Shown here in pieces: positions 52,112-60,457 of a stretch of 64,000 bases of DNA. The notes under the pieces were generated by a model. That model saw only the letters and a program-made list of their open reading frames with translations. It searched no databases and was not told where the DNA came from. Each line of letters opens with the position of its first letter. Position 1 is the stretch's first letter. The translations under genes were made by a program, and so were the position numbers. Source of the stretch: Desulfatibacillum sp. (GTDB lineage: Bacteria > Desulfobacterota > Desulfobacteria > Desulfobacterales > SpSt-501); contig DYEU01000034.1 in the NCBI GenBank assembly GCA_020725555.1, forward strand, positions 1 to 64,000, read 5' to 3'.

Positions 52112-53980
52112 TCACTTCTCCGCGGTTTCCCGGGCCGGGACGATCGCATGCTCGGGACAGATCTGGGCGCAGAGGCTGCAGCCGGTGCAGAGGTTCGCAT
52201 CGATGTGGATGCGGTCGTTCCAGACGTAGAAGGCCGGGCAGGCGAGGCGCGTCATGCAGACGCGGTGGTTCTTGCACTTCTCGCCCACGCGGAAGGGCTT
52301 CCCCCGCGGCAGCTTCAGGCTCTTGGCGTAGAGGACGCAGAGCTCCTGCGAGATGACGACCGAGACCCCGGGGAAGGAAAGGGCCTCCTTGATCTGCTCG
52401 ATGCTCTTTTTCACGCGGTAGGGCTTGATCACCGTGACGTGGGGGACGCCGATCCCGCGCACCACGGACTCGATCGAGACGCGGCCGTAGTGTTCGAGCT
52501 TGAGCTGCTTCATGTCCACCCCGGGGTGGGGCTGGTGCCCGGTCATGGCCGTGGTGCCGTTGTCAAGGATCACGAGCGTGAGGTTGTGGTTGTTGAAGAC
52601 GGCGTTGATCAGGCCCGGGATGCCCGCGTGGAAGAAGGTCGAGTCGCCGATGAAGGAGACGACCTTGCGGCCGCTCACCTGCGAAAACCCGCCCGCGGTC
52701 CCGGTCGACGAGCCCATGCAGATGAGGTAGTCGGCCATGGAGAGGGGGGGGAGGAGCCCCAGGGTGTAGCAGCCGATGTCGGTCGGGTAGACGGTCTCGA
52801 TGCCGAGTTCCTCGGCCGCCTGGCGCACCTCGTAGAAGGTTGCGCGGTGGGAGCAGCCGGCGCAGAGGGTGGGCGGCCGCTGGGGGATGGGGGGGACGTC
52901 GGAGACGTCGACCGCGGGCCGTGCGCGGTCGGCCACCCCGAAGTAGCGCGCCGTCACCCGCCGCACGGTCGCCGGGTCGAGCTCGTAGAGGCGCGAGAAG
53001 AGCTCCGGGGCCTTGCCGCGGATCGGGAGCGTGAGGCCCGCCTCCTGGGCGTGGGTCTTGGCCGCCTCCTCGAGGTAGGGCTCGCCCTCCTCGACGACGA
53101 GCGCCTTTTCGCAGCCGCGCAGGAACTCCTGGATCCGCCGCGCCGGCAGCGGATGGGAAAAGCCGACCCGCAGGATGCGCACGCGGTCGGCGATCCCGAG
53201 CTCGGCGAGGGCGTCCTTCACGTAATTGTAACTCACCCCGTTGCAGAGGATGCCCCAGGGGCCCTCGCCCTCGACGAGGTTGTAGGGCGAGGCCTCGGAG
53301 AGCGCCTGCGCGCGGGCGATGTGCTCAAGGAGCTTGACGTGCAGCTTGCGCGAGACGGCGGGCACCGTGACCAGGTTGAGCGGGTCCTTGGTGAAGCGCC
53401 CCCGCGTCACCCGCGGCCGCATCGCCCCCAGGGTGACGACCCCCGAGGAGTGGTTGATGCGGGTCGTGGTCCGCAGCAGGACCGGCTCCGCCAGCTCCTC
53501 GGAGAGCTCGAAGGCGTAGGGCAGGATGCGGTGCGCCTCCTCGACCGAGGAGGGCTCGAGCATGGGCAGCCCCGAGAGCTTCGCGTAGTAGCGGTTGTCC
53601 TGCTCGTTTTGGCTCGAGAACATGGCGGGGTCGTCGGCCGTGAGGATCACCATGCCGCCCTTCACCCCGACGTAGGCGAGCGTCATGACCGCGTCGGCGG
53701 CGACGTTCAGCCCCACGTGCTTCATGACCGCCATGCTGCGCACCCCGCAGATGGCCGCCGCGGCGGCCACCTCGACCGCCACCTTCTCGTTGGTGCAGTA
53801 CTCGAAGTGCAGATCGCTTTCCTGCGAGATCTGGAAGAACTGGAACGAGATCTCCGAGGAGGGGGTTCCGGGGTAGGTGCTCGCGAAGGCGACCCCCGCC
53901 TCGATCGCCCCGCGGGCGATCGCCTCGTTGCCGAGAAGAAGCATCTTCTCCCCCGGCCGGTCGGTCAGCAGCTTGTGCAT
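52112..53980 (-). CDS. iorA: Indolepyruvate ferredoxin oxidoreductase subunit alpha
   Basis: 622 residues from the ATG at 53980. The N-terminal pyrimidine-binding region (ARGAIEAGVAFASTYPGTPS), the TPP-binding domain (LPPLSMADYLICMGSSTGTA, FIGDSTFFHAGIPGLINAVF) and a C-terminal two-cluster ferredoxin (CKNHRVCMTRLACPAF, CTGCSLCAQICPEHAI) match IorA. It forms a complex with IorB. The position between bamQ and the PaaK gene places arylpyruvate oxidation in the benzoyl-CoA operon. Confidence 0.94.
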   Translation of the reverse strand: MHKLLTDRPGEKMLLLGNEAIARGAIEAGVAFASTYPGTPSSEISFQFFQISQESDLHFEYCTNEKVAVEVAAAAAICGVRSMAVMKHVGLNVAADAVMTLAYVGVKGGMVILTADDPAMFSSQNEQDNRYYAKLSGLPMLEPSSVEEAHRILPYAFELSEELAEPVLLRTTTRINHSSGVVTLGAMRPRVTRGRFTKDPLNLVTVPAVSRKLHVKLLEHIARAQALSEASPYNLVEGEGPWGILCNGVSYNYVKDALAELGIADRVRILRVGFSHPLPARRIQEFLRGCEKALVVEEGEPYLEEAAKTHAQEAGLTLPIRGKAPELFSRLYELDPATVRRVTARYFGVADRARPAVDVSDVPPIPQRPPTLCAGCSHRATFYEVRQAAEELGIETVYPTDIGCYTLGLLPPLSMADYLICMGSSTGTAGGFSQVSGRKVVSFIGDSTFFHAGIPGLINAVFNNHNLTLVILDNGTTAMTGHQPHPGVDMKQLKLEHYGRVSIESVVRGIGVPHVTVIKPYRVKKSIEQIKEALSFPGVSVVISQELCVLYAKSLKLPRGKPFRVGEKCKNHRVCMTRLACPAFYVWNDRIHIDANLCTGCSLCAQICPEHAIVPARETAEK

Positions 53981-54018
53981 CCGTGGCGTTTCCTTTCTGC
54001 GCAGTATGGGGTTCCGCC

Positions 54019-55089
54019 TCAGGGAACCAGGATCGGCCGCTCGCGGATGCGGCGGCCGTGGACGTCCTCGAAGATCTCGTTGATCCGCGCGAGCGGGAAC
54101 TCGCGCACGAAGGGCCGGATCGCCACCTTGCCCTCCAGCACCAGGCGCAGGACCGCCGGGTAATGCTCGGGCACGCAACCCCAGTTGCCGCGGGCCGAGG
54201 CGTGAAAGGCCATCAAGTTGGAGAGCCGGACCGTCACCGTGTCCATGGTGAAGCCGACGACCGCGAGCGACCCGCCGTAGGTGAGCAGCCCGAAGGCGGT
54301 CTGCTGGCCGGCGGCCGTGCCGGAGGTCTCGAAGATCTTCCACTCCGTCCTGCGGCCGCCCTGCTGCTTCACCGTTTCGGTGACCGCGGCGCGCAGGTCC
54401 TTGAAGGGCATCCGGGCGGCGTTGAAGGTCGCCGCGCAATAGGGGGCGATCGCCTCGAGCTTGGCGGGGTCGATGTCCACGGCGAGGACGAGGGCCCCGA
54501 GGGCTTTGGCGATCTGGACGCCGAAGCCGCCCACCCCGCCGACCCCGATGAAGACGGCCGTGTCCCCGGCCGCGAGCCGGGCTTCGAGGATCGCCTGGTA
54601 GGGGGTGGTCACGGCGTCGGCCACCACGGCGAGCTCGGTCAAGGTGACGCCCGAGGGGCCGGCCGGCCGGCCCGCGGGGTCGAGGGGGACCTCGCAGAGC
54701 TGGCGGGCGGGGACGACGATGTGGCTGGCGAACCCCCCCGGGATGTCGTTTCCGGGCATTTTCTGCCGGCCGCAGATGTTGCCCAGGCCGCGGCGGCAGA
54801 CGTCGCAATCCCCGCAGGGCATGACCGCGGGGACGATCACGGCCTTGCCGAGCCAGGACTCGGCGCCGGGGCCGGCCGCCTCCACCGTCCCGCTGATCTC
54901 GTGGCCGAGCGTCAGGGGGAGCGGCGACTTGGTGCGCACCCCGTCATAGAAGAAGCCGAGGTCCGTGTGGCAGACCCCGCAGCCCGCCACCTTGAGGCGC
55001 ACCTCGCCCGCCCCCGGGGCGGGCAGCTCGGCCTCCACCCGCTCGAGGGGTTTTTTCGGTTCGACCATCTGCCAGGAGACCATCTTCAT
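54019..55089 (-). CDS. bamQ: 6-hydroxycyclohex-1-ene-1-carboxyl-CoA dehydrogenase
   Basis: 356-residue zinc alcohol dehydrogenase family enzyme. Catalytic zinc ligands Cys37/Cys40-His41 (AGCGVCHTDLGFFYDGVRT) and His63-Glu64 (LGHEISGTVE); structural zinc Cys92, 95, 98, 106 (PCGDCDVCRRGLGNIC); NAD fold VFIGVGGVGGFGVQIAKALG. The sequence resembles the Thauera Had and Geobacter BamQ group, which oxidise the hydrated dienoyl-CoA to the 6-oxo compound. bamA and bamR in the same operon support this. Confidence 0.87.
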   Translation of the reverse strand: MKMVSWQMVEPKKPLERVEAELPAPGAGEVRLKVAGCGVCHTDLGFFYDGVRTKSPLPLTLGHEISGTVEAAGPGAESWLGKAVIVPAVMPCGDCDVCRRGLGNICGRQKMPGNDIPGGFASHIVVPARQLCEVPLDPAGRPAGPSGVTLTELAVVADAVTTPYQAILEARLAAGDTAVFIGVGGVGGFGVQIAKALGALVLAVDIDPAKLEAIAPYCAATFNAARMPFKDLRAAVTETVKQQGGRRTEWKIFETSGTAAGQQTAFGLLTYGGSLAVVGFTMDTVTVRLSNLMAFHASARGNWGCVPEHYPAVLRLVLEGKVAIRPFVREFPLARINEIFEDVHGRRIRERPILVP

Positions 55090-55118
55090 GGGTCACCTCC
55101 CCGCGGAATGGGTGAAGA

Positions 55119-57158
55119 TCAGGCGCCCTTGAACTCGGGCCGCTTGCGGCCGAGCGAGGAGAGCCCCTCGAGGGCGTCGGCGGTGGCGAAGATCTCGGAG
55201 AGGCGCGCGAGCTCCACCTCGATCGCCTCGCGCAGGGGAAGCCCGGCCTGGCGGTCGATGATCTCGCAGGCGAGCCGGAGCGCGATCGGCGCCTTCGCCC
55301 GGAGCGCCTTCAGCACGCGCTCGACCGCGGCGGGCTCGAAGCCCGCCGGCGCGCGGCCCCCGAGCAGCTCGGCGAGCGGCCCCGGCGCGAAGAGGGCCTG
55401 GAAGACCCGGAAGCGCTCGGGGATCGGCCGCGTGCGGTATTTGTCCGGGGCCCCCTGCGCGGCGAGCTCGGCGATCGCCGCCTCCACCGCCGCCGGCTCG
55501 ACCAGGCGGCAGGCGAGGCCGAGCTCGAAGGCGTCCCGCGCCGAAATCGGCGCGCCCGTGCAGGCGTAGTATTTGGCGAGCTCCGGGCCGAGCTGCCGCG
55601 CGGTGCGCAGCATGCCCCCCAGGCCGGGGTAGATCCCGATGCCGGTCTCGGGGAAGGCGAGCGACCCGGCGGGGGTGGCCAGGATCGCCCGGCAGGCGAG
55701 CGCCAGCTCGCTTCCGCCGCCGAGGGAGAGGCCGTCCAGCAGGGCGATGGTGAGCTTCGGGGACTCCTCGATCGCCAGCAAAAGCTCGTGGCCGCGCCGC
55801 GTGAAGGCGACGATGTCCGGGATCTTGCCCGCGCGGATCTTCTCCACGAAGTAGCGGATGTCGGCGCCGGCGACGAAGGCCTTGCCGGCGCCGCGGAAGA
55901 CGATCGCCGCGACGCGGGGGTCGGCCTGGGCCTCGGCGAAGCGCTCGGCGAGCTGCTCGACCACGGTTTCGTTCAAGGCGTTCATCGCCTCGGGCCGGTT
56001 GATCGTGAGGAAGGCGACCGGCCCGCGCATGGCGAGGTCCACGAACCGGAAACGGAAGGGCCCTCCCGCGCGGCGCTGTTTCTCCAGCAGGGAGGGCATC
56101 TTGAAATCGGGGTGGCGGCGGCAGATGGCCTCCACGAGCGCGCAGGTCCGGTCGATCCCCAGCCGGTTCATGATCTCGAAGGGGCCCTCGCTCCAGCGCA
56201 GGCCGATCTTCGCCCCGCGGTCGGTGTCCTCGATCGAGGCGACCCCCTCGTCGACCAGCGCCGCGGCGACCCCCAGGCAGACACCGTGGAACCGGTCGAC
56301 GAGCGGCGGGATCTTCGCCTCCTCGACCGGCCCCTCGAGGTTCCAGTTCTCCTTCTTCTCCATCTGCGCCCTGAGCGCCGCGCACGGCGCGTAAAACGGA
56401 CCCAGTTCGTTCCCGAGGGTCGTGGCGGCGTGGACGGCGATCGGGATGCCGGTCACGTTCATCAGCTGGAAGGGCCCCATGCCGATCCGGAAGGCGCGCT
56501 TGCCGGCCTCCTCGATCGTGGGGATGCCGGCCAGCCCCTCCTCGAGCATCCGCGCCGCCTCGTTCAGGAAGGGGACGAAGAAGCGGTTCACGGCGAAGCC
56601 GGGGGCGTCCTGGACGAGGATCGCCGTCTTGCCGTGCAGCCGCGCGGCGAGCAGCGAGGCCTCGAGCGTCTGCGGGCTCGTCCCCGCGTGCGGGATCACC
56701 TCGAGGAGGCGGTTCTTGGCGGGGTGGTAGAAGTAGTGCAAGCCGATGAAACGGTCCGGTCGCGAGGTCTGGGCGGCGAACTCGCGCACATAGAAGCTCG
56801 AGGTGTTCGTGGCGAGGATCGTGGAGGGGGAGCAGATCGCATCGAGCTTGCGGAAGAGCTCCGCCTTCACCTGCTTGTCCTCGAAGACGGCCTCGATCAC
56901 GAGGTCGGCGTCGGCGAGCGCCCGGAAGTCGGTCGTCCCGTGGATGCGGCCGAGGATCTCCTCGACCTGCTCCGGCTTGAAGAGGCGGCGCTCGACCCCC
57001 TCCTCGAGGAGCCGCCGGATGGTCTGGAGGCCGCGCGCGACGAACTCGTCCTTCAGGTCCACCATCACCACGGGGATCCCCTCCTGGGCGAACTTCTGGG
57101 CGATCCCGCTTCCCATGTTCCCGGCCCCCACGACCCCCACCTTGCGGATTGCGGACAT
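55119..57158 (-). CDS. Fused 3-hydroxyacyl-CoA dehydrogenase/enoyl-CoA hydratase
   Basis: 679 residues from the ATG at 57158, behind GAGGGAGGG. The N-terminal half is an NAD-dependent 3-hydroxyacyl-CoA dehydrogenase (KVGVVGAGNMGSGIAQKFAQ; NTSSFYVREFAAQTSRPDRF; GFAVNRFFVPFLNEA). The C-terminal ~260 residues are crotonase (VAFLTINRPEAMNALNETV, oxyanion loop GAGKAFVAGADIRYFVEK, GGGSELALACRAI). This order, dehydrogenase first, is opposite to FadB/FadJ and known from archaeal-type fusions. It suits crotonyl-CoA to acetoacetyl-CoA conversion. Confidence 0.9.
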   Translation of the reverse strand: MSAIRKVGVVGAGNMGSGIAQKFAQEGIPVVMVDLKDEFVARGLQTIRRLLEEGVERRLFKPEQVEEILGRIHGTTDFRALADADLVIEAVFEDKQVKAELFRKLDAICSPSTILATNTSSFYVREFAAQTSRPDRFIGLHYFYHPAKNRLLEVIPHAGTSPQTLEASLLAARLHGKTAILVQDAPGFAVNRFFVPFLNEAARMLEEGLAGIPTIEEAGKRAFRIGMGPFQLMNVTGIPIAVHAATTLGNELGPFYAPCAALRAQMEKKENWNLEGPVEEAKIPPLVDRFHGVCLGVAAALVDEGVASIEDTDRGAKIGLRWSEGPFEIMNRLGIDRTCALVEAICRRHPDFKMPSLLEKQRRAGGPFRFRFVDLAMRGPVAFLTINRPEAMNALNETVVEQLAERFAEAQADPRVAAIVFRGAGKAFVAGADIRYFVEKIRAGKIPDIVAFTRRGHELLLAIEESPKLTIALLDGLSLGGGSELALACRAILATPAGSLAFPETGIGIYPGLGGMLRTARQLGPELAKYYACTGAPISARDAFELGLACRLVEPAAVEAAIAELAAQGAPDKYRTRPIPERFRVFQALFAPGPLAELLGGRAPAGFEPAAVERVLKALRAKAPIALRLACEIIDRQAGLPLREAIEVELARLSEIFATADALEGLSSLGRKRPEFKGA

Positions 57159-57173
57159 CGGCTGCACCCTCCC

Positions 57174-57944
57174 TCAGCGGTTTTTCCAGATCGGTTTGCG
57201 CTTCTCCTCGAAGCTGGCGATGCCCTCGAGGGTGTCCTCGGTTTTCATGAGCGTGTTCAGGAAGAGATCGCTCACCCCCGCGAGCGCGTTCTTCGGGGAA
57301 AGGCCGAGGTGGCGCTTCACGGCGAGCTTGTTGAGCCGCAGGATGAGGGGGCTCGCCTGCTTGAGCTCGCCGAGGAGCGCTTCGACCGCGGAAGGGAGCG
57401 CCTCGTCCTCCACGCAATGGGTCACGAAGCCCAGGCGCGCCGCCTCGTCCGCCGCGTAGCGCCTCCCGGTCGTGCAGATCTCGATCGCCCGCGCCGGGCC
57501 GACGAGGACCGGCAGGCGGACCGCCGCGTAGGGCGGGAAAAAGCCGAGCTTGACCTCGGGCTGCCCGAAGACCGCGCTTTTCGCCGCGATCACGATGTCG
57601 CAGGCGATCGCCGCCTCCATGCCGCCCCCGAGGCAGGCGCCGTGGACGGCGGCGATCGTGGGCACCTCCTGGTGCTCGATCCCCTCGAGCAGACGGTTGA
57701 AGACGGCGATCATCTCCTCGACCTGGCTGGGCCTGTGGTCGGCGACCTCGACCCCCGCGCAGAAGCTCGGCCCCTCGGCGGCGAGCACGATCGCCTTGAG
57801 GCCCCGGTCGGCGCGGAGCCGCTCGAGGACACCGCAGAGCTCCTGCATCATGGGGATGTGGAGCACGTTGTGCCTCGGCCGCGCCAGCACCAAGCGCGCG
57901 ACTCCCTCGGCCGTCTCCAGTTTCGCAAACGAAAGCGCAGGCAT
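57174..57944 (-). CDS. bamR: Cyclohexa-1,5-diene-1-carboxyl-CoA hydratase
   Basis: 256-residue crotonase family enzyme. RLVLARPRHNVLHIPMMQEL, FCAGVEVADHRPSQVEEMIA, and HGACLGGGMEAAIACDIVIA match the dienoyl-CoA hydratase (Dch/BamR) subgroup rather than ordinary crotonase, which would have a ...NALN motif in the first segment. It adds water to the product of BamB. It starts 57 bp after the DUF35-like gene's stop and is followed 15 bp later by the fused dehydrogenase. Confidence 0.82.
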   Translation of the reverse strand: MPALSFAKLETAEGVARLVLARPRHNVLHIPMMQELCGVLERLRADRGLKAIVLAAEGPSFCAGVEVADHRPSQVEEMIAVFNRLLEGIEHQEVPTIAAVHGACLGGGMEAAIACDIVIAAKSAVFGQPEVKLGFFPPYAAVRLPVLVGPARAIEICTTGRRYAADEAARLGFVTHCVEDEALPSAVEALLGELKQASPLILRLNKLAVKRHLGLSPKNALAGVSDLFLNTLMKTEDTLEGIASFEEKRKPIWKNR

Positions 57945-58001
57945 CGCTCCACCTCCTTCGCCCGGGCGCCGGCGGCCGCCCCCCGCGGCGCCCCGCGGGC
58001 C

Positions 58002-58442
58002 TCAGGCCTTGACGAAGACGTAGCTCAGGCGGTCCCCGGCCAGGCGCTCCGCGCGGACGGTCATCGCCAGGCCCACGGCGAGCTCCTCCTCGGGGAGGCT
58101 GCGGTCGATGCGGCCGAAAACCTTGAACTCCCCGTAGTCAAGCAGGGCGATCGTGTAGGGGACCTCCTCCTGGAAGCCGGCCGGTCCGAAGGCGAGGCGG
58201 CTCCAGGAGACGAGGCGGCCCTGGCCCTCGACGGGGAACCAGATCATGCGGCTCGAGAGGCAGGCCATGCAGTCGGCGCGCGGGGGGAAGAAGACCTTGC
58301 CGCACGCCGCGCAGCGGGTCCCGGCGACCCGCCCCTCCTCCAGGTGGGTGATGAAGTCGTTCACGCGGGTGATCCCCGTGAAACCGACCGTCCCGAAGCG
58401 CCGGAAGCGGTCGTCGACCTCGGGTTCGCGTTTTCCGGCCAT
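58002..58442 (-). CDS. Zinc-ribbon/OB-fold (DUF35) thiolase partner
   Basis: 146 residues with a rubredoxin-like zinc ribbon (CAACGKVFFPPRADCMACLS) and an OB-fold C-terminus (VEGQGRLVSWSRLAFGPAGF, VPYTIALLDYGEFKVFGRID). DUF35 proteins form complexes with SCP2-type thiolases and carry or channel acyl-CoA. The thiolase gene is 9 bp upstream, the standard pair. Together they may cleave 3-oxopimelyl-CoA. Confidence 0.87.
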   Translation of the reverse strand: MAGKREPEVDDRFRRFGTVGFTGITRVNDFITHLEEGRVAGTRCAACGKVFFPPRADCMACLSSRMIWFPVEGQGRLVSWSRLAFGPAGFQEEVPYTIALLDYGEFKVFGRIDRSLPEEELAVGLAMTVRAERLAGDRLSYVFVKA

Positions 58443-58451
58443 TGTTCCCCC

Positions 58452-59621
58452 TTAGTCGGTGCCGAAGATGAGGACGTTGCCGTAGAGGCCCACCCCGCCG
58501 ATGTTGTGCACGAGCCCGATCCGCGGGTCCTTCACCTGCATCGGGCCGGCCTCGCCCCGCAGCTGGAGCACGATCGTGCGCACCTGGCTGCCGCCGGTCG
58601 CCCCGATGGGGTGCCCCTTGGAGAGGAGCCCGCCGTCCACGTTCACGGGGATCTTCCCCTCGCGGTAGGTCGCCCGGCTGCGGATGAGCTCGCGGCCCTC
58701 GCCGGGGGCGGCGAAGCCCAAATCCTCGTAGGCCATGAGCTCGGCGATCGTGAAGCAGTCGTGCACCTCGGCGACGTCGATCTCCCCGGGGCCGACGCCG
58801 GCCATGCGGTAGGCCTGCCGCGCCGCCTCGCGGGCGGCGGAGAGGCCCGTGAAGAGATCGCGGCCCGCCAGGTTGACCGGGGCCGAGGCCGCGCCGGCGC
58901 CGAGGACCCAGACCGGCTTCTTGCGGAAGGCGCGCGCCTTGTCCTCGGCGGCGAGGACGATGCAGGAGGAGCCGTCGGCGTTCGCGCAGCAGTCGCCCAC
59001 GCGCAGCGGGCTCGCCACCGGGCCGGCCATGCGGTCCTGGGGGTCGCTCAGCTGCGGGAGCGTGACCTCCTTGCGGTAGACCGCCTTTTCGTTGAGTTTG
59101 CCGTAGACCGAGGATTTCACGCGGATGAGGGCGAGGTCCTCGAGGGTCGTGCCGTAGGCCGCCATGTGCGCCCGGGCGTACATGGCGTAGTAGGCGGGCA
59201 TCATCGTCCCGAAGGGGCTTTCCCACTGGATGTCGGCCCCGCGCCCCATGCGCTCCTGGGACTCGGCCGAGGAGATCTCCGACATCTTCTGAAAGCCGAT
59301 CACGGCGACGACATCGTGCAGGCCGGCGGCGATGAGCGACCAGGCGAGCCGCACGCCGCTCGTGCTCGAGGAGCACAGGGTCTCGACATGGAAGGTGGGC
59401 TGGGGGTTCAGCCCCAGGTACTCGGCGATCACCCCCGCCGGGGAGCGCTGCCGGTCGTACTCGGGGGCCGAGCAGACGATCGAGGCGTCGATGTCGGCGG
59501 GGGTCAACCCCCCGTCCTGCATCGCCTCGCGGAAGCCTTCGAAGGCAAGCTCCCGGATCGAACCGGGGTAGGCCCGCACGAACTCGCTTTGCCCGACACC
59601 GACCACGGCCACGCGTCGCAT
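58452..59621 (-). CDS. SCP2-type thiolase
   Basis: 389 residues. The reactive Cys83 is in HVETLCSSSTSGVRLAWSLI, and the catalytic His is in SKGHPIGATGGSQVRTIV. The second thiolase cysteine is replaced by VHNIGGVGLYGN, as in SCP2-type members that work with DUF35 partners. Likely substrate in context is 3-oxopimelyl-CoA (products glutaryl-CoA and acetyl-CoA); the sequence alone does not prove it. Confidence 0.87.
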   Translation of the reverse strand: MRRVAVVGVGQSEFVRAYPGSIRELAFEGFREAMQDGGLTPADIDASIVCSAPEYDRQRSPAGVIAEYLGLNPQPTFHVETLCSSSTSGVRLAWSLIAAGLHDVVAVIGFQKMSEISSAESQERMGRGADIQWESPFGTMMPAYYAMYARAHMAAYGTTLEDLALIRVKSSVYGKLNEKAVYRKEVTLPQLSDPQDRMAGPVASPLRVGDCCANADGSSCIVLAAEDKARAFRKKPVWVLGAGAASAPVNLAGRDLFTGLSAAREAARQAYRMAGVGPGEIDVAEVHDCFTIAELMAYEDLGFAAPGEGRELIRSRATYREGKIPVNVDGGLLSKGHPIGATGGSQVRTIVLQLRGEAGPMQVKDPRIGLVHNIGGVGLYGNVLIFGTD

Positions 59622-59685
59622 GACGACCTCTCGCGAAGAGGGGCGGGGCGCACGGCTCCCGCGCCCGGATTGAGGAAGGGCGGCT

Positions 59686-60435
59686 TCAGATGTATTGCCC
59701 GCCGTCCACCTTGATCACCTCGCCCGTGATGTGGGCCGCGCGCTCGGAGGCGAGAAAGGCGACGAGGTAGGCCAGGTCCTCGGGCCGCCCGATGCGCTTG
59801 AGCGCGCTTTCGGCCATCGCCATCTCGATGATCTTGTCGCGGGATTCGGACTCGCGCAGCATCGACGTCTCGATCAGCCCCGGGGCGACGGCGTTCACCG
59901 TGACCTGGAAGGCGCCCAGCTCCTTGGCGAGCGCCTTGGTGAAGCCGATGATCCCCGCCTTGGAGGCCGAGTAGTTCGTCTGGCCGAATTTTCCGCGCAG
60001 CCCGTTGATCGAGGTGATGTTGATGATGCGGCCGGACTTCTGCTCCTTGAGGAGCGGGGCGACATGCCGCGTGAAGTTGAAGTAGCCCTTGAGGTTGACG
60101 GCGATGACGCGGTCCCACTGCTCCTCGGTCATCTTCCAGCTGACCGCGTCCCAGTTCATGCCGGCGTTGTTGACGAGGATGTCGAGACCCCCGAGTTCCC
60201 GGACGGCGGTCTGGACGACGCGCTCGGCGTCGGCAAACGAGGCGATGTCGCAGGGGACGGCGAGCGCGCGGCGGCCCATGCCGCGGATGCGCGCCTCGTA
60301 GTCGCGCGCCTCGGCCTCGTGGCGGCGGTAGGTGAAGCAGACGTCGGCCCCTTCGCGCGCGAGCTCAAGCGAGATCGCCGCCCCGATGCCCTGGGAGCCC
60401 CCGGTGACGAGCGCCTTCTTGCCTTCGAGCAGCAT
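59686..60435 (-). CDS. Short-chain dehydrogenase/reductase, FabG-like
   Basis: 249-residue SDR. Cofactor motif VTGGSQGIGAAISLELAREG, NNAG at 89-92, catalytic Ser142, Tyr155 and Lys159 (NYSASKAGIIGFTKALAKEL). Second gene of the bamA operon (22 bp after bamA). A good candidate for 3-hydroxypimelyl-CoA dehydrogenase, the step directly after BamA; it could also be a 3-oxoacyl-ACP reductase or acetoacetyl-CoA reductase. Confidence 0.88.
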   Translation of the reverse strand: MLLEGKKALVTGGSQGIGAAISLELAREGADVCFTYRRHEAEARDYEARIRGMGRRALAVPCDIASFADAERVVQTAVRELGGLDILVNNAGMNWDAVSWKMTEEQWDRVIAVNLKGYFNFTRHVAPLLKEQKSGRIINITSINGLRGKFGQTNYSASKAGIIGFTKALAKELGAFQVTVNAVAPGLIETSMLRESESRDKIIEMAMAESALKRIGRPEDLAYLVAFLASERAAHITGEVIKVDGGQYI

Positions 60436-60457
60436 GGCTCCTCCCTTTGCGCCGCGG

